A DNA stretch of 64,000 nucleotides, from contig CALWPT010000042.1 of the NCBI GenBank assembly GCA_944383495.1, positions 1 through 64,000 of the forward strand, written 5' to 3'. Origin of the DNA: an uncultured Clostridia bacterium. GTDB taxonomy: Bacteria > Bacillota > Clostridia > Oscillospirales > Acutalibacteraceae. The notes below the pieces were generated by a model. That model made no database searches. It was given only the letters and a program-made list of their open reading frames with translations, and had not been told where the DNA came from. Position 1 is the stretch's first letter. Every line of letters begins with the position of its first letter. This document shows positions 7,292 to 15,646 of this stretch, piece after piece. The position numbers and the translations under genes were made by a program.

Positions 7292-8479
7292 ATGATTTAT
7301 ATTACGGGCGATATGCATGGGGATGAGTCCCGTTTTTTTTCCAAGGAGATGCGCCGGCTTAAGGAAGGGGATACTCTGATTGTCTGCGGCGATTTTGGCT
7401 TTATTTGGGATGATTCCAACAAAGAGAAAAAGTTTTTGGAATTTATAGGCAGCCGCAAATTCAACATCGGGTTTGTGGACGGAACCCACGAAAATTTTGA
7501 TCTTTTGAAAAAATACAGGGAAACGGTCTGGAAGGGCGGACGGGTCCACCGAATTGCAAAAAACCTGTTTCATTTGGAGCGGGGCCAGATTTTTAACATT
7601 GACGGTCTGCGGCTGTTTACCTTTGGCGGCGGGGAGAGCGGCGACCGGGAAATGCGGTCGGAGCATAAAACCTGGTGGCGGGACGAACTGCCCTCAGCGG
7701 GGGAAATGGAAGAGGGCGCGGAAAACATTGACGAGGCCGGCTGTGAGGTGGACATCATCATCACCCATGAACCGCCGTCCTTGGTAAAAAGCGCCATGAT
7801 GCTCCGGGGCGGAAGGCCCTGCCGGGTCTCGCGGCTCAACGGGTATTTGGAGGAGTTGAACCGGAGCTGTAGGTTTCAGCAGTGGTATTTTGGCTATATG
7901 CATGAGGATCGGGTGATCACTCCCCTGCACACGGCGGTTTTTATGGAAATTTTGCCGGTGACCTGCCGTTCTCAGGTGGCGGGTAAATGGCAGATGGAGA
8001 CCGATCAGCGTGAGGTCATGGAAGCTTTTGAAGAACTGGCCGCCCAACCTGTGATGGAGACGGAGGCCCAGCCCGAACCGGTCGCGGCACAGATGACATT
8101 CGACGCCGTCTTCGAGCCATTTCAGGAGCGGGAGCCCGATACAGAAGAGCTGTTAACCGAGCCTGAAAAGGAAGAGCCTGTTGAAGGACAAATGACATTA
8201 GAGGAAGCGCAGACTGAGGTTCAGAAAGCCGTGGAAACAGCCGTTGAAAAGGAATCGCCAACGCTTCAGCAAATTTTTTCAGCGGATCCGGTTCCTGCAA
8301 AGCGGCAGGAAATGGCTGACAGGTTTACCGCGTTTGACGCATTATTCGGCGGGGAAGACGAGGCGGAGAAAAGGCCCAAAAAGAAAAAGCTATTCGGCCG
8401 GGTCAAGAATTCCAGGCCCCAGGTCAAACAAGAAAAGGAGGATGTGTATTTTACTCTGCTGGGCGGCAAGGATGAATAG
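7292..8479 (+). CDS. Calcineurin-like metallophosphoesterase with long acidic C-terminal extension
   Basis: A 395-residue protein. Residues 1-225 are a metallophosphoesterase domain with GDMHGD (6-11), CGDFG, GTHENF (a variant of the usual GNHE) and THEPP motifs. The rest, about 230-395, is low-complexity: rich in Glu, Pro, Gln and Thr, then a short basic cluster (RPKKKKLFGRVK). ATG 7292 sits seven bases after AGGAGG; ATG 7286 is too close. Nothing in the neighbourhood reveals a substrate. The extension is probably disordered and might be a docking tail. Confidence 0.8.
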   Translation: MIYITGDMHGDESRFFSKEMRRLKEGDTLIVCGDFGFIWDDSNKEKKFLEFIGSRKFNIGFVDGTHENFDLLKKYRETVWKGGRVHRIAKNLFHLERGQIFNIDGLRLFTFGGGESGDREMRSEHKTWWRDELPSAGEMEEGAENIDEAGCEVDIIITHEPPSLVKSAMMLRGGRPCRVSRLNGYLEELNRSCRFQQWYFGYMHEDRVITPLHTAVFMEILPVTCRSQVAGKWQMETDQREVMEAFEELAAQPVMETEAQPEPVAAQMTFDAVFEPFQEREPDTEELLTEPEKEEPVEGQMTLEEAQTEVQKAVETAVEKESPTLQQIFSADPVPAKRQEMADRFTAFDALFGGEDEAEKRPKKKKLFGRVKNSRPQVKQEKEDVYFTLLGGKDE

Positions 8480-8855
8480 GCTGTGTTTGCGTTTCGCTTG
8501 CTCTTGAACAGCGGGGCAAAGCAAGAAGAAGCAGGCGGGTATGGAAAAGGGATCGCTCCAAATGCTTGATTGGTTTTCCGATCCGTTTATCCTTTGGCGC
8601 GCAGCCGCTTTACTTCTTTGCGGATAAAACATATGCCTTGTTATAGAAATCGCCTTTGTTGTAGTTCTATTCTGCGTTCAGAGGCGATTTTTGTTTATTG
8701 AAGGGCGAATATTGAGCCGCAAAAGAGTGTAAATACTTTGCCTGACGATTGCTGCATGAAACGTCCCGCTTATCTGCTGGCGCCCTGACGATTCCTATGA
8801 ATACAAACAACCCAAATCTGACGTCGCCACATGCCTTCTTTTTTGAAATCTTGCC
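8480..8855. other. Intergenic region upstream of cimA
   Basis: This stretch holds a terminator-like hairpin (8647-8693) and then AT-rich leader sequence. I looked for a T-box antiterminator motif (AGGGTGGNACCGCG), which would be expected for an amino-acid operon, and did not see one. An open frame reaching back to 8749 would extend CimA but lacks homology. Confidence 0.45.
8647..8693 (+). terminator. Putative terminator
   Basis: AAATCGCCT (8647-8655) and AGGCGATTT (8682-8690) pair across a long loop and run into TTTTG. It is about 170 bases beyond the metallophosphoesterase gene. Confidence 0.5.
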
Positions 8856-8885
8856 TTTACAGGAAATTTGCGAATGTGGTATACT
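8856..8885 (+). promoter_or_regulatory. Probable sigma-A promoter of cimA-leuCD
   Basis: -35 TTTACA (8856-8861), an 18-base spacer and -10 TATACT (8880-8885), 35 bases before the GTG start of cimA. Confidence 0.55.
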
Positions 8886-8919
8886 GAATAAAATAAAGCT
8901 GGAAAAGAGGAAGGCGCGC

Positions 8920-10494
8920 GTGGAATATCTGGAAATTTATGATTCCAGCCTGCGGGATGGCGGGCAGGGGGAGGGCATCAGCTTTTCTCTGAATGATAAA
9001 CTGCATATTGTGTCCGCCTTAGATCGGTTAGGCGTTGCCTACATCGAAGCGGGGAATCCCGGCTTCCACCCCAAGGATCAGGAATTTTTTGACCGGGCGC
9101 GGACGCTGCGGCTGCAAACCTCCCGGCTGGTCGCTTTTGGATCCACCCGCCGGAAGGACGCGTCTTGCGATGCGGATGACAGCATCCGGGCCCTACTGGA
9201 GGCGGGAACGGAAACAGTGGCCGTGTTCGGCAAATGCTGGGATCTTCATGCAGAACGGGTGCTGGGGGCAACGCTTTCGGAGAATTTGGCCATGATTGCC
9301 GACACGGTGCGGTATCTCACCGGACAGGGCAGGCGGGTTATCTTTGACGGCGAGCATTTTTTTGACGGGTACAAGGCCAATCCCCGCTACGCGCTGGAAT
9401 GCCTGCGGGCGGCCCGGGAAGCGGGCGCGGTATGCCTTTGCTTATGCGATACCAACGGCGGCGCGCTGCCGGAGGAAATTGAAAAGGCGGTGAAGGCGTC
9501 GTCGGATATGGCATCGGGCGCGATGCTGTCCATCCACTGCCATAACGACTGCGGACTGGCCGCGGCCAACACCCTGGCAGGCGTGAGATCGGGAGCGGGA
9601 CAGGTGCAGGGAACCTTTCTGGGATATGGCGAGCGCTGCGGCAATGTGAATTTATCCACGGTGATTCCGCTGCTGGAGCTGCGGCTGGGAATCCGTTGCT
9701 TGCCAAAGGGAAACCTGGCCCTGCTGACCCGAACGGCAAATGAAATTGCCCAGATCAGCAATCTGCCGTTGCAGCATGACATGCCCTTTGTGGGGCGCAG
9801 CGCGTTTGCCCATAAAGCAGGCATGCACGCCGACGGGGTATTGAAAACCACCCGCTCCTTTGAGCACATTAACCCGGAGCTGGTAGGCAACGAACGGCGG
9901 TTTTTGGTATCGGAGATTGCTGGGCGCAAGATCATAGCCAAAAAAGTGGAGAAGATTGTCCCAGGGCTGGCGGCTGATTCTCCTGAGCTTCAGGAAATTA
10001 TCTCGGAATTAAAGGAGCAGGAACGCAGGGGCTACCAGTTTGAGGGGGCGGAGGGAAGCTTTGCCCTGCTGGTCAGGCGGGTGCTTGGAAAAGCGGAGCC
10101 CTCCTTTCAGCTGGTCAGCTATAAAATTCTTGATGAGCTGCCGTATGATAACGGGGCTTCGGCTACGGCCACTATCAAGGTGCGGGTAGGCGGCCGGCTG
10201 CAGGTTTCCGCCGCAGAGGGGGAAGGCCCGGTCAACGCGCTGGATAAGGCTTTGCGTTCGGCTCTGGAAATATTTTATCCCCAGCTCGCCCGGGTGCAGC
10301 TGGTGGACTATAAAGTTCGGGTGATGGAGCCGAAGGACGCGACCGCGGCGCTTGTGCGGGTCCTCATTACCACCACCGACGGAAAGACCAGCTGGACCAC
10401 AGTCGGCGTTTCCAACGACGTGATCGAGGCCAGCTGGCTTGCGCTGGTGGATTCCATTGAATACAAACTGCATGTTGCAAAGGAGCTGGAATAA
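8920..10494 (+). CDS. cimA: (R)-citramalate synthase
   Basis: A 524-residue LeuA/CimA-family enzyme condensing acetyl-CoA with pyruvate to citramalate, the first step of threonine-independent 2-oxobutyrate and isoleucine synthesis. The N-terminus [20 protein letters not shown] is the citramalate synthase (TIGR00977) version of the DREG/LRDG motif. [12 protein letters not shown] supplies metal-ligand histidines, and residues after about 390 form the LeuA allosteric (dimer) domain. GTG 8920 behind AGAGGAAGG gives the family length; an upstream in-frame extension of 57 residues is unsupported. First gene of an operon with leuC and leuD, which perform the isomerisation. Isopropylmalate synthase activity is less likely. 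Confidence 0.9.
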   Translation: MEYLEIYDSSLRDGGQGEGISFSLNDKLHIVSALDRLGVAYIEAGNPGFHPKDQEFFDRARTLRLQTSRLVAFGSTRRKDASCDADDSIRALLEAGTETVAVFGKCWDLHAERVLGATLSENLAMIADTVRYLTGQGRRVIFDGEHFFDGYKANPRYALECLRAAREAGAVCLCLCDTNGGALPEEIEKAVKASSDMASGAMLSIHCHNDCGLAAANTLAGVRSGAGQVQGTFLGYGERCGNVNLSTVIPLLELRLGIRCLPKGNLALLTRTANEIAQISNLPLQHDMPFVGRSAFAHKAGMHADGVLKTTRSFEHINPELVGNERRFLVSEIAGRKIIAKKVEKIVPGLAADSPELQEIISELKEQERRGYQFEGAEGSFALLVRRVLGKAEPSFQLVSYKILDELPYDNGASATATIKVRVGGRLQVSAAEGEGPVNALDKALRSALEIFYPQLARVQLVDYKVRVMEPKDATAALVRVLITTTDGKTSWTTVGVSNDVIEASWLALVDSIEYKLHVAKELE

Positions 10495-11753
10495 TGGGCA
10501 TGACAATGACGCAAAAAATCCTGGCGGCCCACGCTGGGCTGGATTCCGTTACCGCCGGACAGCTGATCGAGGCAAGGCTGGACATGGTTCTGGGCAATGA
10601 TATCACTTCCCCCGTGGCGATCAATGAATTTGAGAAATGCGGAGCAGACAGGGTGTTTGACAAAAAGAAGATCTCCCTGGTGATGGATCATTTCACCCCC
10701 AACAAGGACATAAAGGCCGCCGCCCAGTGCCGGCAGGTTCGCGCTTTTGCGGGAAAATACCAAATTGAAAATTTTTATGATGTGGGCGAGATGGGGATTG
10801 AGCATGCCCTATTGCCAGAGAAGGGATTGGTCGCACCGGGAGACTGCGTCATCGGCGCTGATTCCCACACTTGTACCTACGGGGCTCTGGGGGCGTTTTC
10901 CACCGGCGTTGGATCCACCGATATGGCGGCGGGCATGGCGACAGGAAAGGCTTGGTTTAGGGTGCCCTCCGCCATTCAGGTTGTGGTGAAGGGGAAAAAG
11001 CAGGGATTTGTCAGCGGGAAGGATGCGATCCTGCACCTGATCGGGCGGATTGGAGTAGACGGCGCGTTGTACCAGTCGCTGGAATTTACCGGCGAGGGCG
11101 TGGCAGAGCTCTCAATGGACGACCGGCTCTGTATGGCTAACATGGCCATTGAAGCGGGGGCGAAAAACGGGATTTTTCCTGTGGATGAAACAACGCTTGC
11201 CTACGTCCATGGCCGGGTAAACCGGGATTTTTCCGTCTACAAGGCCGATCCCGACGGGGAATATACCCGTGTGGTGGAACTTGATCTCACCGCTTTGCGG
11301 CCCACCGTTGCCTTCCCCCATCTGCCGGAAAATACCAAAACGGTGGACGAATGCGGCGAAGTGAAAATTGACCAGGCGGTCATCGGCTCCTGCACCAACG
11401 GCCGCATGGAGGATCTGCGGGCTGCGGCCGCCGTGATGAAGGGCAGAAAGGTGCACAAGGGCGTGCGGTGCATCGTAATCCCCGCCACCCAGCAGATCTA
11501 TCTGGACGCAATGCGGGAGGGCCTTTTGGAAACCTTTATTCGCGCCGGAGCGGTGGTCAGCACCCCCACCTGCGGTCCCTGCCTGGGCGGGCATATGGGG
11601 ATCCTGGCGGCGGGGGAACGGGCGGTGGCCACCACTAATCGAAATTTCGTAGGCCGCATGGGGCATCCGGAGTCGGAAGTGTACCTGGCCAGCCCGGCGG
11701 TTGCCGCGGCCAGCGCTGTGGCGGGCAAGATCGTTGATCCCGCTATCGTGTAA
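10494..11753 (+). CDS. leuC: 3-isopropylmalate/citramalate dehydratase large subunit
   Basis: A 419-residue aconitase-superfamily protein. Iron-sulfur cluster ligands lie in GSCTNG and in [11 protein letters not shown]. Earlier blocks such as DHFTPNKD and [15 protein letters not shown] are diagnostic of the bacterial/archaeal two-subunit LeuC. Its ATG overlaps the cimA stop by one base, with AAAGGAG in the end of cimA, so translation is coupled. With LeuD it isomerises citramalate via citraconate to 3-methylmalate; it may also serve leucine synthesis. Confidence 0.95.
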   Translation: MGMTMTQKILAAHAGLDSVTAGQLIEARLDMVLGNDITSPVAINEFEKCGADRVFDKKKISLVMDHFTPNKDIKAAAQCRQVRAFAGKYQIENFYDVGEMGIEHALLPEKGLVAPGDCVIGADSHTCTYGALGAFSTGVGSTDMAAGMATGKAWFRVPSAIQVVVKGKKQGFVSGKDAILHLIGRIGVDGALYQSLEFTGEGVAELSMDDRLCMANMAIEAGAKNGIFPVDETTLAYVHGRVNRDFSVYKADPDGEYTRVVELDLTALRPTVAFPHLPENTKTVDECGEVKIDQAVIGSCTNGRMEDLRAAAAVMKGRKVHKGVRCIVIPATQQIYLDAMREGLLETFIRAGAVVSTPTCGPCLGGHMGILAAGERAVATTNRNFVGRMGHPESEVYLASPAVAAASAVAGKIVDPAIV

Positions 11754-11766
11754 GGAGGAATGAAAA

Positions 11767-12255
11767 ATGAAAGCCAATGGAACCGTTCACCGCTATGGGG
11801 ATAACGTGGATACCGACGTGATCATTCCCGCCCGGTATCTGAATACAGCCAACCATAAAGAACTGGCGGCCCACTGTATGGAAGATATTGACCGGGAATT
11901 TGTCGGTAAAGTAGTTTCGGGCGACATGATCGTAGCCGGAAAAAATTTCGGCTGCGGCTCCTCCAGGGAACACGCGCCGATTGCCATTAAAGAAGCGGGG
12001 ATTTCCTGCGTAATTGCAAAGTCCTTTGCCAGGATCTTCTACCGAAACGCCATCAACATTGGCCTTGCCATTCTGGAATGCCCTCAGGCGGCGGATGCGA
12101 TTCGGGATGGCGACCGGGTTCTGGTTGATTTCGACACTGGCTTAATCGAGGATCAAACCACGGGCGGCCGCTGGCAGGCGGAGCCGTTTCCGCCATTTAT
12201 TCAAAATATTATTCAGAAAGGCGGCCTGCTGCAATCCATTGACGGGCAGCTGTGA
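11767..12255 (+). CDS. leuD: 3-isopropylmalate/citramalate dehydratase small subunit
   Basis: A 162-residue swivel-domain subunit, with [13 protein letters not shown] at the start and the signature [11 protein letters not shown] near residues 60-70. It partners LeuC from the same operon; an AAGGAGG lies eight bases before ATG 11767. No leuB (3-isopropylmalate/methylmalate dehydrogenase) follows, so the last step must be encoded elsewhere. Confidence 0.95.
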   Translation: MKANGTVHRYGDNVDTDVIIPARYLNTANHKELAAHCMEDIDREFVGKVVSGDMIVAGKNFGCGSSREHAPIAIKEAGISCVIAKSFARIFYRNAINIGLAILECPQAADAIRDGDRVLVDFDTGLIEDQTTGGRWQAEPFPPFIQNIIQKGGLLQSIDGQL

Positions 12256-12419
12256 TCCGGAAAACATTTGAAAGCGCTGAAACGAGCAATATAAAAAGCA
12301 GCCCACGGCGGATATACCGAGGCGCGATAAACGAAGTATTTAGACAGGTGGCCAGGTTGATTTCTGACCGCTTGTTTATCACTAATTATGATAGAAATTA
12401 TTTTTATTATAGGAGGAGT

Positions 12420-12452
12420 ATGATGAAAAAAATATTCAAAAATTCCCGATAG
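12420..12452 (+). pseudogene. Probable displaced N-terminus of the flavin reductase gene (frameshift in an A-run)
   Basis: ATG 12420/12423 has a perfect AGGAGG (12411-12416), but the frame closes after ten codons (MMKKIFKNSR). Removing one A from the AAAAA run at 12438-12442 would fuse it in frame to the flavin reductase, giving MMKKIFKIPDSMKNMETYGF. The main gene at 12454 has no ribosome binding site of its own. Either this is a real frameshift or sequencing error, or a tiny leader peptide. Confidence 0.5.
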
Positions 12453-12453
12453 T

Positions 12454-13071
12454 ATGAAAAATATGGAAACATACGGTTTTTCATGGATGGATTTTGTAAC
12501 AGCAATACCATCGCCTCTTTTTGTTGTAACTACATATAAATCAAATGGAAAGCCAAATGCCTGCTTGCAATCATGGGCATGTTTTAACGGTAGTCCAAGT
12601 GGTTTTTATGCAATTCTATCAAGTGTAAATCAATATGGACATTTATATCAAAGTATAACGGAAACGAAAGAGGCAGTATTAAATTTTCCTTCTGTAGCTT
12701 GGTACGATAAATGTTTTGATACCATTGCAAATAACGGATTCGATAATGATGAAATCACACTGTCTGGACTTACTTCGGAACAAGCTTCAGTTGTAAACGC
12801 CCCTATGATAAAAGAGTGTTTTTTAAATTTAGAATGTCGTTATTTATGGGAACGAGAAATAGCTGAAGGCAGTTCACATATTTTAATGTGTTTGGAAGTT
12901 GTTAATATTTGTGCGGACGAAATCTATTTAGATGAAAAATCACAAGGACGGTATGGAGATACTGGATATTTATATAATATTCATTATCCGATAAACCCTG
13001 AAAACTTTAATGGAAAATCACATGATTGGATTGCAACATTGCACAAGAAAAGGGATATGGGAGAATATTAA
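12454..13071 (+). CDS. Flavin reductase-like (DIM6/NTAB family) FMN-binding protein
   Basis: A 205-residue protein of the flavin-reductase-like split-barrel family, as judged by SWMDFVTAIPSPLFVVTTYKSNGKPNACLQSW followed by a substrate-binding stretch typical of clostridial homologues. It probably binds FMN and uses reduced nicotinamide; the partner is unknown. The gene is clearly more AT-rich than its neighbours and uses many AAA, AAT, ATA and TTA codons. That suggests acquisition from a low-GC clostridium. The 5' end looks frameshifted (see 12420-12452). It is a single-gene unit with its own terminator. Confidence 0.8.
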   Translation: MKNMETYGFSWMDFVTAIPSPLFVVTTYKSNGKPNACLQSWACFNGSPSGFYAILSSVNQYGHLYQSITETKEAVLNFPSVAWYDKCFDTIANNGFDNDEITLSGLTSEQASVVNAPMIKECFLNLECRYLWEREIAEGSSHILMCLEVVNICADEIYLDEKSQGRYGDTGYLYNIHYPINPENFNGKSHDWIATLHKKRDMGEY

Positions 13072-13163
13072 GACTAATGAGCATAATCTTCCACATGACA
13101 TCTTTGCGGATCCACTCCGAAAGTGTCATAGTGGGTTTACATGCTTTTAAAATTAAAAATAGT

Positions 13164-13204
13164 AAAAACGGGTGCAACTTTTGATAGCTGTACCCGTTTT
13201 TAAA
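13164..13204 (+). terminator. Terminator after the flavin reductase gene
   Basis: AAAAACGGGT (13164-13173) and ACCCGTTTTT (13192-13201) form a stem with an 18-base loop. The A-run on one side and T-run on the other allow it to act for both strands, so it may also stop nfnB transcripts. Confidence 0.75.
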
Positions 13205-13281
13205 ACCTTCGTTACGAAACCTAACTATAGCCGCGCGCTGCTTTTTTATATTCCGTATTCAGAAACGATTTTAAATGGAAA

Positions 13282-14676
13282 TCAGATCTGGTTTTTACGC
13301 AGGTATGCGTCAATGGATTGAGCGGCTTTTTTGCCGGCGCCCATGGCGAGAATGACCGTGGCCGCGCCGGTCACGGCGTCCCCTCCGGCGAAAACGCCGG
13401 GACGGGTGGTCTCCAGCGTCTCCTCATTGACCACCAGGCAGCCGCGCCGGTTGGCCTCCACGCCCGGCGTGGTCGACCGGATCAGAGGATTGGGCGTGTT
13501 GCCAATGGCGATAATTACCGCGTCAGCCTCCACATCGAATTCGCTGCCTTCGATCGGCTCGGGCCGGCGGCGGCCGGAAGCATCCGGCTCGCCCAGCTCC
13601 ATTTTCACGCAGGTGAGGGAAACCACTCGGCTTTGCTCGTCCCCATTGATCCGCACCGGGTTGGTGAGCATTTTAAAAGCGATTCCCTCTTCCTTCGCGT
13701 GATGAATCTCTTCCAGCCGCGCGGGCATTTCCGCCTCTGAACGGCGGTAAATAATAGAGACCTCCTCCGCCCCCAGCCGGCGGGCGCAGCGGGCCGCGTC
13801 CATCGCCACATTGCCGCCGCCCACGACGGCGACCCTGCGGCTGTGGATGATGGGCGTGTCATAATCGCCGCGGTAGGCTTTCATCAAATTAATGCGGGTT
13901 AAAAACTCATTGGCCGAATACACGCCTACCAGCCCTTCTCCCTCGATACCCATAAAGCTGGGAAGCCCCGCGCCGGTTCCGACAAATACCGCCTCGAATC
14001 CCATGTCGAACAACTCGTCGACCGACAGCACCTTGCCGATCACCATGTTCGTGTTGATCTCTACCCCCAGCTCTTTCAGCTGGTCGATTTCGGCCTGCAC
14101 CACCTCTTTGGGCAGCCGGAATTGAGGAATCCCGTACATCAGCACGCCGCCGGCGGTATGAAACGCTTCAAACACCGAAACGCCGTATCCCAGTTTTGCC
14201 AAATCCCCCGCACAGGTGAGGCTAGCCGGGCCGGAGCCGACAACCGCTACCTTATGGCCGTTAGGCACGGGCTTTTCCCCCGAAGCTGTGCTATGCTTCA
14301 TATGATAATCAGCCACAAACCGTTCCAGCCGGCCAATGCCGACGCTTTCTCCCTTGATGCCGCGAACGCATTTGGCCTCGCACTGGGTCTCCTGCGGACA
14401 AACCCGCCCGCACACGGCCGGCAGGGAGTTGGTGCTTTTGATAATTTCATACGCTTCTTCAAATTCCCCCGCTGCTACTTTCTCAATAAACGCGGGAATA
14501 TGAACCGAGACCGGGCAACCGTTCATGCACGGCTTATGCTTACACTGTAAACAGCGGCCGGCTTCTTCTTTCGCCATTTCCTCAGTATATCCCAGGGCCA
14601 CTTCTTCAAAGCAGCGGCTGCGGGTATCCGGATCCAACTCCGGCATAGGCGTTTTCTGCAGCGATGGGTTAGTCAT
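13282..14676 (-). CDS. nfnB: NADH-dependent ferredoxin:NADP+ oxidoreductase, large subunit (GltA-like)
   Basis: A 464-residue flavoprotein resembling the glutamate synthase small subunit. The N-terminal domain binds two iron-sulfur clusters (CLQCKHKPCMNGCPV, then CGRVCPQETQCEAKC). A first dinucleotide fold follows (VAVVGSGPASLTCAGDLAKLG), then a second (VAVVGGGNVAMDAARCARRLG). It lies downstream of, and overlaps by eight bases, a gene for the matching FAD/NAD-binding small subunit. That arrangement identifies the pair as the electron-bifurcating transhydrogenase NfnAB rather than a lone glutamate synthase subunit. It couples NADPH, NADH and ferredoxin in the cytoplasm. Confidence 0.88.
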   Translation of the reverse strand: MTNPSLQKTPMPELDPDTRSRCFEEVALGYTEEMAKEEAGRCLQCKHKPCMNGCPVSVHIPAFIEKVAAGEFEEAYEIIKSTNSLPAVCGRVCPQETQCEAKCVRGIKGESVGIGRLERFVADYHMKHSTASGEKPVPNGHKVAVVGSGPASLTCAGDLAKLGYGVSVFEAFHTAGGVLMYGIPQFRLPKEVVQAEIDQLKELGVEINTNMVIGKVLSVDELFDMGFEAVFVGTGAGLPSFMGIEGEGLVGVYSANEFLTRINLMKAYRGDYDTPIIHSRRVAVVGGGNVAMDAARCARRLGAEEVSIIYRRSEAEMPARLEEIHHAKEEGIAFKMLTNPVRINGDEQSRVVSLTCVKMELGEPDASGRRRPEPIEGSEFDVEADAVIIAIGNTPNPLIRSTTPGVEANRRGCLVVNEETLETTRPGVFAGGDAVTGAATVILAMGAGKKAAQSIDAYLRKNQI

Positions 14677-15520
14677 GATGGCAATGCCCTCCCGTCAGCC
14701 GGCAGCGAAAGGCCTCCCGGCAGTCCTCTTCCTCTTTTCTATACATAGAACCGCGTTTCATGGCTTCGTCGAAATCCACCAAATGCCCGTCAAAATCCGG
14801 GCCGTCCACGCAGGCAAACTTGGTTTCTCCTCCTACCGTTACACGGCAGCCGCCGCACATGCCAGTCCCGTCGATCATCAGAGAATTCATGCTGACGATG
14901 GTTTTGATCCCATAGCCCCGGGTCAACTCGCTGACCGCCTTCATCATCGGCAAAGGGCCAATGGCGATTACCGCGTCAAAATCCGCGCCGGCGTCAATCT
15001 CCGATTGCAGCGCGTTGGTTACAAAGCCCTTTTGACCGTTGGAGCCGTCGTCGGTCATGATCACCAGCTTATCGCTGACCGCTTTCATTTCATCCGCTAA
15101 AATGATCAGTTCCTGGCTGCGAAAGCCGGCGATCATCGTCACCTGGCTGCCCTGGGCGTGCAGCGCCTTTGCCTGGGGATAAGCGATGGCGCAGCCCGTT
15201 CCGCCGCCGATCACCGCAGCGCGCCGAATTTCTGAAAGCTCGCTGGCAGCCCCTAAGGGCCCCACCACATCCTGAATACAGTCCCCTTCCTCCAGGGTGT
15301 TCAAAAGCATGGTGGTTTTCCCCACGATTTGGTAAATGATATTAATGGTTCCCGCTTCCCGGTCGTAATCCGCTATGGTCAGGGGAATCCTTTCTCCCGT
15401 TTCGTTTACCCGCAATATGATAAACTGGCCGGCCTGCGCCTTTTTAGCAATATAGGGGGCCGCAACCGTCATTTCCGTCATCTGTGGATTCAAAACGCGT
15501 TTGCGTTTGATCTCAAACAT
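14669..15520 (-). CDS. nfnA: NADH-dependent ferredoxin:NADP+ oxidoreductase, small subunit
   Basis: A 283-residue ferredoxin-NADP reductase-fold protein. An FAD domain with RIPLTIADYD comes first, then a nucleotide-binding GGGTGCAIAYPQAKAL segment, then a cysteine cluster (GTGMCGGCRV ... KFACVDGPDFDGHLVDF) for a [2Fe-2S] centre. The same architecture occurs in PyrK-like and sulfide dehydrogenase subunits, but pairing with NfnB settles the call. ATG 15520 is preceded by GAGAGG; the GTG nine bases upstream lies inside that site. A consensus promoter lies just upstream. Confidence 0.88.
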   Translation of the reverse strand: MFEIKRKRVLNPQMTEMTVAAPYIAKKAQAGQFIILRVNETGERIPLTIADYDREAGTINIIYQIVGKTTMLLNTLEEGDCIQDVVGPLGAASELSEIRRAAVIGGGTGCAIAYPQAKALHAQGSQVTMIAGFRSQELIILADEMKAVSDKLVIMTDDGSNGQKGFVTNALQSEIDAGADFDAVIAIGPLPMMKAVSELTRGYGIKTIVSMNSLMIDGTGMCGGCRVTVGGETKFACVDGPDFDGHLVDFDEAMKRGSMYRKEEEDCREAFRCRLTGGHCHHD

Positions 15521-15539
15521 TTGCTTCACCTCTCAAACT

Positions 15540-15568
15540 ATTATAATAAACCTGTAAGCCCGTGTCAA
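15540..15568 (-). promoter_or_regulatory. Consensus sigma-A promoter of nfnA-nfnB
   Basis: On the minus strand, TTGACA (complement of 15563-15568), 17 bases, then TATAAT (complement of 15540-15545). Both hexamers are perfect. The predicted transcript start gives a leader of only about 13 bases. Confidence 0.85.
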
Positions 15569-15585
15569 TTTATAATTTCTGCCGA

Positions 15586-15615
15586 TTGACAAAACAGGAA
15601 GAAAAATGATACCAT
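15586..15615 (+). promoter_or_regulatory. Probable promoter of mtaB
   Basis: -35 TTGACA (15586-15591), an 18-base spacer and a weaker -10 TACCAT (15610-15615), 30 bases before ATG 15647. It is divergent from the nfnA promoter. Confidence 0.5.
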
Positions 15616-15646
15616 AAAACGGAATTGAAAAAAAGGAGCGCGGATT

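Noticed and set aside
8749..8919. 57-residue N-terminal extension of citramalate synthase
   Set aside because: It covers the probable promoter and ribosome binding site, and the family begins at [11 protein letters not shown].
8480..8919. T-box leader for the cimA-leuCD operon
   Set aside because: The conserved T-box sequence and a specifier stem could not be found in the leader.
13318..14125. Long plus-strand frames opposite nfnB
   Set aside because: They are shadows of a well-supported minus-strand gene in GC-rich codons, with no homology.
13282..15520. Glutamate synthase small subunit plus dihydroorotate dehydrogenase electron-transfer subunit
   Set aside because: Each subunit alone could be read that way, but the overlapping pair in this order is the signature of NfnAB, and no gltB or pyrD is adjacent.
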